Positions 1-4,401 of a stretch of 6,338 nucleotides of DNA are shown in pieces. The translations under genes were made by a program, and so were the position numbers. Under the pieces are notes generated by a model that was given only the letters and a program-made list of their open reading frames with translations, was not told where the DNA came from and did no database searches. Within the stretch, counting starts at the first letter, position 1. Every line of letters begins with the position of its first letter. The DNA is from Bacillota bacterium (GTDB lineage Bacteria > Bacillota > UBA994 > UBA5500). The stretch lies in NCBI GenBank assembly GCA_023436245.1, contig JAEZJZ010000072.1:1-6338 (forward strand), in the 5' to 3' direction.

Positions 1-211
1 CCAGGCCCGGCGCGCAAGCCCGCGCCGCTACGGAGCACAAACTGAGCGGTCTCGCACGAAATGCAGCGACGATACAAAGCGATTCTCGTTAGCCGCGAGT
101 TCGGCTTTGATCATACTAGAATTCTGCACATGCCGCTGCAATCCCTGCCCCCACCTCCGAGATCAGCAAGGCAGGTGGCGCGGTGGCCACCTGCCCGGCG
201 GACTGTTTGCT
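1..211. other. Non-coding end segment with hairpins and a copy of the window-end repeat
   Basis: I find no convincing gene here. Besides the hairpin at 170-195, the segment contains a GC-rich hairpin (GGCGCG 9-14 with CGCGCC 21-26). A longer two-part stem also occurs: GAT 71-73 and CAAAGC 75-80 pair with GCTTTG 104-109 and ATC 110-112, and CTCG 85-88 pairs with CGAG 96-99 inside. Positions 1-55 resemble the reverse complement of the far end of the window. A minus-strand open frame of 37 codons (141-28, TTG start) has no well-placed ribosome binding site and is not called. Confidence 0.5.
170..195 (-). terminator. Terminator-like hairpin downstream of kbl
   Basis: A perfect 10-base-pair stem (GGCAGGTGGC at 170-179 and GCCACCTGCC at 186-195) with a 6-base loop starts 17 bases after the kbl stop codon. 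After the stem the minus strand reads TTGCTGATC, so there is no real U run. It could be a weak intrinsic terminator or a 3'-end stabilising hairpin. Confidence 0.5.
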
Positions 212-1390
212 CTACTTGATTAGACCCATGGCGCGACCGACCTTGGCAAACTGCTCAAGAGCAAAATCGAGGTCCTGCTGCTCATGAGCGGCGGAGATCA
301 TCACCCGGATGCGGGCCTTCCCCTTTGGCACAGTCGGGAAACCGATCTTGGTGGCGAAGATGCCGTTCTCAAACAGCTGCTTGCTCATCTCGGTGGCAGT
401 CTCTGCCTCGCCGAGCATCACTGGCGTGATTGGGGTCTCGCTGAAACCGGTGTCGAAACCAAGCTTCTGCATCCCAGCCTTGAAGTAGCGACCGTTGTCC
501 CACAGCTTCTGCACCAGCTCGCCACTCTTCATCAGAATGCGAATGGACTGCAGAGTGGCCATGACATCGGGTGGGGTGACAGCCGAACTGAACAAGAAGG
601 GGCGCGCCCGTTGGGCCAGGTAATCGATCAACTTGGCGCTGCCGGCGGCGAATCCACCCACGGTGCCGATTGCCTTGCTGAAGGTTCCGACCTCCACATC
701 GACCTGACCATGCAGATGGAAATGGTCTACGATGCCGCGTCCGTTTTCACCCAACACGCCTTCACCATGAGCATCATCGACCATGGTCAGGGCGCCGTAG
801 CGCTGTGCTAGTTCCACAATCTCAGGCAACTTAGCGATGTCGCCGTCCATACTGAACACGCCGTCTGAGACGACTACCACGCGACCGTCGTTTTCACCGG
901 CGAGAACAGCCTCCAGGCTGGCCATGTCATTATGTTTGTATACCTTTACTTTGGCTCGGCTCAGACGAGCGCCGTCGATTATGGATGCATGGTTCAGTTC
1001 ATCAGAAACAATAGTGTCTTCCTTGCCAACCAATGCCGGCAGAACTGCGCAATTGGCCATGAAGCCGGACTGGAAGGTGATAGCCGCCTCAACTCGCTTG
1101 AACTCAGCAATCGCCTGCTCCAGTTCAGCATGAACGCTCATCGTTCCCGCGATGGTGCGCACGGCGCCAGGGCCTACTCCGTAGTCATCGATGGCCTTTT
1201 TAGCTGCTTCCCTAATCTCGGGATGATTAGCCAGCCCCAGGTAATTGTTGGAGCACATGTTCAGGACTTTGCGCCCCTCGATCTGCACCCATGCGCCCTG
1301 CGGGCTCTGTAAGGTGCGAATGGTGTTGTACAGGTTCTGCTGTTTCAGATCGCCTACGATCTCGTCGATAAAAGCCAGGCGGTCACTCAC
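212..1390 (-). CDS. kbl: Glycine C-acetyltransferase (2-amino-3-ketobutyrate CoA ligase), PLP-dependent alpha-oxoamine synthase
   Basis: This 392-residue cytosolic enzyme joins glycine and acetyl-CoA to give 2-amino-3-oxobutyrate, or runs in reverse during threonine breakdown. Visible signatures of the alpha-oxoamine synthase family (fold-type I, PLP) are CSNNYLGL (residues 46-53), GPGAVRTIAGT (about 73-83), LNHASIIDG (132-140, with H134 expected to stack on PLP), VDDAHGEGVLG (204-214, D205 and H208) and GTFSKAIGT (235-243), where K239 should form the Schiff base. VPKGKARIRVMISAAH near the C-terminus is also typical. Length equals the usual Kbl length, so it looks complete. The start is GTG at 1390-1388, with AGGAGG eight bases upstream. 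An ATG overlapping it by one base is out of frame and meets a stop at once. BioF (8-amino-7-oxononanoate synthase) is a close relative, and some thermophile homologues are bifunctional. No threonine dehydrogenase or biotin gene is in the window to decide. The family call is near certain; the substrate is less sure. Confidence 0.9.
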   Translation of the reverse strand: MSDRLAFIDEIVGDLKQQNLYNTIRTLQSPQGAWVQIEGRKVLNMCSNNYLGLANHPEIREAAKKAIDDYGVGPGAVRTIAGTMSVHAELEQAIAEFKRVEAAITFQSGFMANCAVLPALVGKEDTIVSDELNHASIIDGARLSRAKVKVYKHNDMASLEAVLAGENDGRVVVVSDGVFSMDGDIAKLPEIVELAQRYGALTMVDDAHGEGVLGENGRGIVDHFHLHGQVDVEVGTFSKAIGTVGGFAAGSAKLIDYLAQRARPFLFSSAVTPPDVMATLQSIRILMKSGELVQKLWDNGRYFKAGMQKLGFDTGFSETPITPVMLGEAETATEMSKQLFENGIFATKIGFPTVPKGKARIRVMISAAHEQQDLDFALEQFAKVGRAMGLIK

Positions 1391-1398
1391 ATGAATCC

Positions 1399-1404
1399 CC
1401 TCCT
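1399..1404 (-). promoter_or_regulatory. Ribosome binding site of kbl, fixes a GTG start
   Basis: On the minus strand AGGAGG is followed by eight bases and then GTG at 1390. This supports the GTG start over the overlapping out-of-frame ATG at 1392-1390. Confidence 0.75.
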
Positions 1405-1689
1405 AGAGACAGAATTGACGTGGAAGAGCGCGATTCGCTGGCAGTCGGACTATGGAAAACGGCAATAGCCAGCTACTGGTATGTTCTCCCCGCTGGTCAT
1501 AGTAGTATTCTCTGCCCCGCCGGAAATTCCTGCGCACGACTGCAGGTTTGTGAAGTCCTTCACCTGCAATGCCAACCTGTGCTCATCAGCGTGAGCATCG
1601 GCATGAGGAACGGTGATCACCTCCTCGCAGACTACCTGCCGCCAGCATTGAACGGCTCACGTCGGGACAAGCACAAGGCTGGAGCAACA

Positions 1690-1718
1690 GAAAGCGCCGG
1701 ATTATCCCCGGCGCTTTC
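1690..1718 (-). terminator. Terminator-like hairpin downstream of the thioesterase gene
   Basis: A perfect 11-base-pair stem is formed by GAAAGCGCCGG (1690-1700) and CCGGCGCTTTC (1708-1718), with a 7-base loop. It begins four bases after the thioesterase stop codon. The minus-strand tail after the stem is TGTTGCTCC, so the U tract is poor. Position and stability still favour an intrinsic terminator or 3'-end hairpin that separates this gene from kbl. Confidence 0.6.
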
Positions 1719-1722
1719 GCTG

Positions 1723-2151
1723 TTAGCAACTCGTAGAGTTGCTGAGTTGTTGTTCCAACATAGTCCAGAGCTCCGGGAACTGGCGCTTGCAATTCAGGGG
1801 GCGCATGTTCCGACCGACGAAGGCTTGCTTAGTCTGACCAAAGGCCAGTAGCGTACCATCAACGGGACGAAGCACCTGATAAGTGAAGCAAAGGCTCGCG
1901 GCACCGATGGAGGTCAATGAGATCACTATCTCCAGTTCATCGTCGTAATGGGCTGGCGCCAAATAACGGCAACTGACTTCCGCCACTGGCAGCATGATGC
2001 CTAGGTCCTCGATCTGGCGATAGCTCTGGCCAAGGGACCGCATGTACTCGGTGCGAGCTATCTCAAACCAGGTGAAATAGTTGGCGTGATAGACGATACC
2101 CATCTGATCAGTCTCCGCATAGCGCACCCGCAGAGCGCAACAAAAAGCCAT
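1723..2151 (-). CDS. Acyl-CoA thioesterase, hot-dog fold, YbgC/4-hydroxybenzoyl-CoA thioesterase family
   Basis: This 142-residue cytosolic protein should hydrolyse the thioester bond of an acyl-CoA to free acid and CoA; the natural substrate cannot be read from sequence. The family signature is clear: RVRYAETDQMGIVYHANYF (residues 8-26), with D15 as the expected catalytic aspartate and the YHANY turn, followed by WFEIARTEYMRSLG (28-41) on the long central helix of the hot-dog fold. The length is typical, so the gene is whole. I chose ATG at 2151-2149 because AGGTG lies seven bases upstream. An in-frame TTG two codons earlier (2157) would sit directly on that site. The last codons (SNSTSC) are written by a palindrome shared with the upstream repeat, so the C-terminal tail may derive from repeat sequence. 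It stands alone between a tandem repeat and a hairpin, so it is probably transcribed by itself. Confidence 0.85.
   Translation of the reverse strand: MAFCCALRVRYAETDQMGIVYHANYFTWFEIARTEYMRSLGQSYRQIEDLGIMLPVAEVSCRYLAPAHYDDELEIVISLTSIGAASLCFTYQVLRPVDGTLLAFGQTKQAFVGRNMRPLNCKRQFPELWTMLEQQLSNSTSC
1725..1743. repeat. Third copy of the GCAACTC/GAGTTGC palindrome, inside the 3' end of the thioesterase gene
   Basis: AGCAACTC-GTA-GAGTTGCT forms an 8-base-pair stem with a 3-base loop. The 7-base arms are identical to those in both copies of the 65-base tandem repeat at 2163-2292; only the middle loop base differs (GTA here, GCA there). It overlaps the stop codon of the thioesterase gene. Confidence 0.65.
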
Positions 2152-2158
2152 ACGCAAA

Positions 2159-2163
2159 CACCT
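2159..2163 (-). promoter_or_regulatory. Ribosome binding site of the thioesterase gene
   Basis: On the minus strand AGGTG is followed by seven bases and then ATG at 2151. It decides for the ATG over the upstream TTG at 2157 and touches the edge of the proximal 65-base repeat. Confidence 0.6.
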
Positions 2164-2292
2164 ACCCCAGCAACTCGCAGAGTTGCGATCTCAATAAAGT
2201 GATTCTTGCTTGTCAAGAATCAGCTTGTACCCCAGCAACTCGCAGAGTTGCGATCTCAATAAAGTGATTCTTGCTTGCCAAGAATCAGCTTG
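2163..2292. repeat. Two tandem copies of a 65-base unit, each with two palindromes
   Basis: Copy 1 is 2163-2227 and copy 2 is 2228-2292. They differ at one base (T at 2213, C at 2278). Each unit carries GCAACTC-GCA-GAGTTGC (2170-2186 and 2235-2251; 7-base-pair stem). It also carries TGATTCTTG, five bases, then CAAGAATCA (2200-2222 and 2265-2287; 9-base-pair stem). The array nearly fills the 150-base gap between the M23 peptidase stop (2302) and the thioesterase start (2151). It could act as a terminator for the former, an operator or promoter region for the latter, or be a small dispersed element that duplicated. Confidence 0.9.
2193..2216 (-). promoter_or_regulatory. Candidate sigma-A promoter for the thioesterase gene within the proximal repeat
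   Basis: The minus strand has TTGACA (2216-2211), a perfect -35 consensus. The following 17 bases lead to TGAGAT (2193-2188, just past this feature's lower edge), which matches the -10 consensus at only 3 of 6 positions; TATTGA lies at a 14-base spacing. In the distal copy the -35 equivalent is TTGGCA. The weak -10 makes this tentative. Confidence 0.25.
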
Positions 2293-2301
2293 GACATCAG
2301 C

Positions 2302-3267
2302 CTACGGCAACACATTCAGCGGGTTTGTCGCTGTCCCATTCTTCCTTACCTCAAAATGCAGGTGGGGGCCGGTGGAATAGCCGGTACTACCGCTGCGGGC
2401 GATGGCTTGGCCTTTGCTCACCTGCTGTCCGACACTGACCAACAACTGCGAGTTGTGGCCATAGCGGGTTTCGTAGCCGTTACTGTGCGTAATCTTCACC
2501 AGATAACCGTAGCTGGTTGCCCAGCCGGCATAGGTCACCTTCCCGGAAGCGGCTGCCTTGACGGTCGTTCCGGTTGGCACTCCGATGTCCAGCGCGGCAT
2601 GCAGCTTACCCCAACGCTGTCCAAAGCGGGAAGTGATTGTGCCGCGTAGCGGCCAGTTGAACCCCAAGCTGGAGCCTTGGCTGGATGAGCTGCTGGATGA
2701 ACTGCTGCCCCTGCTGGCGGTGCTGCCCCGCGAGGCCACGACTTGACGCTGCTGCACGACGGCCTTCCCCCCGGGCACAATCAGCTTCTGCCCCAGCTTC
2801 AGCGCAGTATTGTTCAGCCCTGGGTTAGCCTGGTAGATGGTGGTCAACGCCACCCCATAGGCGCGGGCGATGTCCCACAGAGTATCCCCCGAGACTATTT
2901 TGTGCAGAACTCCGGATACGGTCAATACCTGCAACTTCTGTCCTACCCGCAAGCTACGCTCATCGGATATGTTGTTCACTGACTTCAGTGTCGCTGTGTT
3001 CGTTCCGTACTTGGCGGCTATGCCGCTCAAGGTCTCTCCCTGCACCACCACATGCTCCAACACCTGAGGCGTAGTGGCGGAGGAATCGGTCGAGTCGTCT
3101 GCTGCTGCTGCGGTCTGCTGTGTGGTCATCGCTTCGGCTAAGCCGACAGCGTCGTCCGGGTTCGCAGTCAAGCTCGTCGTCTCGGTCATCCTGGCTGCCA
3201 GCATCTGATTGCCGAACAGCGCTAGTGCCAACAAGACAATGGCGAGAACTGCCCACTTTTGGCGCAT
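2302..3267 (-). CDS. Secreted peptidoglycan hydrolase: two LysM domains and an M23 (LytM-type) metallopeptidase domain
   Basis: This 321-residue protein is exported or anchored at the membrane and should cleave peptide cross-bridges of peptidoglycan. In order it shows a hydrophobic signal or anchor segment (about 5-25), a low-complexity Thr/Ala/Asp linker (28-68), LysM 1 (about 71-115, VVVQGETLSGIAAKYGTN), LysM 2 (about 121-165, KIVSGDTLWDIARAYGV), a Ser/Gly linker with nine consecutive serines (188-196), and an M23 domain (about 202-321). The zinc site is intact: H223 and D227 in HAALD, and H304 in HLHFE; H271 (YGHN) and H302 are the expected catalytic histidines. An active endopeptidase is therefore likely, unlike many degenerate M23 proteins. 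The ATG at 3267 has GAGGTG five bases upstream. It ends with NPLNVLP, a normal domain end. Roles in cell separation, wall turnover or sporulation are possible, but nothing in the window picks one. Confidence 0.92.
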   Translation of the reverse strand: MRQKWAVLAIVLLALALFGNQMLAARMTETTSLTANPDDAVGLAEAMTTQQTAAAADDSTDSSATTPQVLEHVVVQGETLSGIAAKYGTNTATLKSVNNISDERSLRVGQKLQVLTVSGVLHKIVSGDTLWDIARAYGVALTTIYQANPGLNNTALKLGQKLIVPGGKAVVQQRQVVASRGSTASRGSSSSSSSSSQGSSLGFNWPLRGTITSRFGQRWGKLHAALDIGVPTGTTVKAAASGKVTYAGWATSYGYLVKITHSNGYETRYGHNSQLLVSVGQQVSKGQAIARSGSTGYSTGPHLHFEVRKNGTATNPLNVLP

Positions 3268-3272
3268 ATTAT

Positions 3273-3278
3273 CACCTC
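3273..3278 (-). promoter_or_regulatory. Ribosome binding site of the LysM/M23 gene
   Basis: On the minus strand GAGGTG is followed by five bases and then ATG at 3267, a normal Gram-positive arrangement. Confidence 0.65.
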
Positions 3279-3285
3279 AAGAGCA

Positions 3286-3316
3286 ATTCTACCAGAGCTC
3301 TTTGCAGCCTGTCCAA
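3286..3316 (-). promoter_or_regulatory. Weak candidate promoter for the LysM/M23 gene
   Basis: The minus strand shows TTGGAC, a 19-base spacer, then TAGAAT (3291-3286), close to the ribosome binding site. Both hexamers are near consensus but the spacer is longer than the usual 17, so this is only a possibility. Confidence 0.2.
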
Positions 3317-3324
3317 GTCAAAAT

Positions 3325-3349
3325 GACCCAACCCCTTGGGGGAAGGGTC
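3325..3349. terminator. Hairpin between the small membrane protein gene and the LysM/M23 gene
   Basis: GACCC (3325-3329) pairs with GGGTC (3345-3349), and CCCC (3332-3335) pairs with GGGG inside. On the minus strand the tail is ATTTTGACTT, with a short T run, and it begins 11 bases after the stop codon at 3361. This is a plausible weak intrinsic terminator; it is also nearly symmetric, so it could work in both directions. Confidence 0.45.
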
Positions 3350-3360
3350 TTGTTCTTCGC

Positions 3361-3810
3361 CTATCTGCGTTCCAGCCAGACCAGGATGCTATCGGCTTGC
3401 GAGAAGTCGCCCGTCTGGATCATCTGACGCAAATTGACCAACTGGATGAGGACCTGACGCGCCTCCGCGCCTTCAGGCGGAGCGACCCTCCAGCCTGAGG
3501 CCGCGTCAGTCAGCGCCGCTGCCAGACGGCTGAGTTGGTCTCCAGTCGCAGCCACCAGGTAGGTTTCGGCCTGCAGTTCGGCCAAACGCCAGAGGCGCAT
3601 AGCCGCGCCTTCGGCCAAGGCCATGTCGCGATCCTCAAAGGCAATCTGCACGTCCAGGACGGCTGCGAGCGTTTCTGCCCGCAAACCAGCAACTAGTGCC
3701 TGCGACTCGTGGGTGGCCAGAACGGCCGCAGACAAAAACAAGCCCGTCAGCACCAACCACCAGATTGCGCCAGTCCGGATTCTGCGCGAACTACCTGCTT
3801 TGCCTGACAT
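3361..3810 (-). CDS. Small single-pass membrane protein of unknown function
   Basis: I do not recognise this 149-residue protein. It starts with a short basic stretch (SRRIRTG), then one membrane helix (about residues 13-32, rich in W, L, A and V). The remainder is Ala/Leu/Glu-rich and predicted mainly helical, probably outside the membrane. No cysteine or catalytic motif stands out. A TM helix followed by paired-helix repeats with a conserved-looking Trp (W74) resembles the architecture of small Bacillota proteins such as the DUF4363 type, but this is only a resemblance. I chose ATG at 3810 because a full AGGAGGTG (3819-3826) lies eight bases upstream. The frame stays open to 3924, but that extension runs across the ribosome binding site and a strong hairpin. 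Its position directly upstream of a wall hydrolase suggests an envelope role; that is inference. Confidence 0.7.
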   Translation of the reverse strand: MSGKAGSSRRIRTGAIWWLVLTGLFLSAAVLATHESQALVAGLRAETLAAVLDVQIAFEDRDMALAEGAAMRLWRLAELQAETYLVAATGDQLSRLAAALTDAASGWRVAPPEGAEARQVLIQLVNLRQMIQTGDFSQADSILVWLERR

Positions 3811-3818
3811 CAGATCTG

Positions 3819-3826
3819 CACCTCCT
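3819..3826 (-). promoter_or_regulatory. Ribosome binding site that sets the start of the small membrane protein
   Basis: An eight-base AGGAGGTG on the minus strand is followed by eight bases and ATG at 3810. It argues against the longer open frame that reaches 3924. Confidence 0.75.
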
Positions 3827-3895
3827 CGGGGGTTTTCAGTGCAGTCTATTCCAGGATGTCCAAGCTGATACCAAAACTCCGGCAGATGATAGCAA

Positions 3896-3924
3896 TTGGC
3901 CGCCGGCAGCTGCCGGACGGCCAA
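3896..3924 (-). terminator. Strong GC-rich hairpin downstream of the Nudix gene
   Basis: TTGGCCG (3896-3902) pairs with CGGCCAA (3918-3924), continuing into the perfect palindrome CCGGCAG-CTGCCGG (3903-3916), with a single bulged A at 3917. It starts five bases beyond the Nudix stop codon. After the stem the minus strand reads TTGCTATC, so a U tract is lacking. Position and strength suggest transcript termination or 3'-end protection. Confidence 0.55.
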
Positions 3925-3929
3925 GCAGA

Positions 3930-4331
3930 CTATAGGTGCGCCTTGCGCAACACTTCTTGGTACTTTTCCCTCAGCTCAGGGTTACGCAAAGACCGCCAAG
4001 AGACCTCATACGCGCCTTGCGCGCCCAACCGATCCTTGGGGTCGTAACCGGCAACTTCTGCCGTAGGCAACAGCTCACAAGTGTAAACGAGCAGCATACG
4101 ATAGTCGCCCTCTTTGAACTTCTTGCGATGCAGAAAGTCCAATACCCGCCCTTCCATGCCCGTCTCATGCGCCAGAGCACGCTCAACGCCATCCTCCGGG
4201 GTCTCTCCTTCTTCCAGCTCAGCCGCAGGCAGCCTCCAGACGGCGTTCCCGTCTTCATCCCGCTCGCGGACCTGCAAGAGGTGGTTGTTGCGCACCACGA
4301 AGGCTTCTACTCTTGTTCTACGGTAGTCCAT
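3930..4331 (-). CDS. Nudix-family protein with a degenerate Nudix box
   Basis: This 133-residue cytosolic protein has the Nudix-fold layout: an N-terminal strand (TRVEAFVVRNNHLLQVRER), VWRLPAAELEEGETPEDG at about 31-48, and the helix VERALAHETGM (49-59). Nudix enzymes hydrolyse nucleoside diphosphates linked to other groups, using glutamates of the box G-x5-E-x7-REUxEExGU. Here the reading is A37-x5-E43-x7-R51-A52-L53-A54-H55-E56-T57-G58-M59. Thus the usual glycine pair is AA, and two of the three REUxEE glutamates are replaced (A52, H55); E43, R51, E56 and G58 remain. Activity may be weak, altered or lost. Length is normal and no frameshift is visible. The ATG at 4331 has GGAAGGGGG nine bases upstream. 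It follows the VWA/FHA gene by 70 bases with no hairpin, so the two may share a transcript. The substrate cannot be inferred. Confidence 0.8.
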   Translation of the reverse strand: MDYRRTRVEAFVVRNNHLLQVRERDEDGNAVWRLPAAELEEGETPEDGVERALAHETGMEGRVLDFLHRKKFKEGDYRMLLVYTCELLPTAEVAGYDPKDRLGAQGAYEVSWRSLRNPELREKYQEVLRKAHL

Positions 4332-4401
4332 GTTCTAGTTCCCCCTTCCACCGTACTCGGTCTATCAATAGGCTCTGCACTTATGTAGTTTGGCCTCTAT
4401 C

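Larger units (their letters stand above)
1391..1722 (-). other. 332-base intergenic region upstream of kbl: possible structured leader
   Basis: No gene is called on either strand. Read toward kbl (minus strand), the region first contains the hairpin at 1718-1690. It then holds a run of adjacent inverted repeats: GAGGA/TCCTC around the perfect palindrome GGTGATCACC (1605-1626), TGCTCA/TGAGCA (1580-1597), and a two-part stem of TGCAG/CTGCA plus GTGAAG/CTTCAC (1541-1568). Smaller stems lie at 1469-1479 (CCAG/CTGG). An extended Shine-Dalgarno-like AGGAGGTGATC (minus strand, 1625-1615) has no start codon at normal spacing; the nearest ATG is 15 bases beyond AGGAGG and opens only 14 codons. The frame through 1656-1450 is open for 68 codons but lacks an ATG near its beginning. 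I do not recognise a known riboswitch or T-box here. Confidence 0.4.

Noticed and set aside
28..141. 37-codon minus-strand open frame with a TTG start downstream of kbl
   Set aside because: AGG-rich sequence upstream is about 12 bases away, the start is weak, and the frame runs through two hairpins and the end repeat. No homology is recognisable.
1612..1625. Plus-strand GATCACCTCCT, identical to the end of 16S rRNA
   Set aside because: Only 11 bases match and no other rRNA sequence surrounds them. It is better read as an extended Shine-Dalgarno on the minus strand.
1420..1851. Plus-strand open frame of 143 codons spanning the kbl leader and the end of the thioesterase gene
   Set aside because: It overlaps a well-supported minus-strand gene and hairpins, has no convincing ribosome binding site, and its translation shows no recognisable domain.
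2163..2292. Tandem repeat considered as a CRISPR array
   Set aside because: The 65-base units are directly adjacent, with no unique spacers between them, only two copies exist, and no cas gene is present.
2675..2715. Serine-codon microrepeat in the LysM/M23 gene as a phase-variation tract
   Set aside because: The units are in-frame trinucleotides using mixed serine codons, so length change would alter the linker but not the reading frame; this is an ordinary flexible linker.
3811..3924. N-terminal extension of the small membrane protein by 38 codons
   Set aside because: It would be translated through a perfect AGGAGGTG site and a strong hairpin, and would put a polar stretch before the basic and membrane segments. 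The ATG at 3810 fits better.
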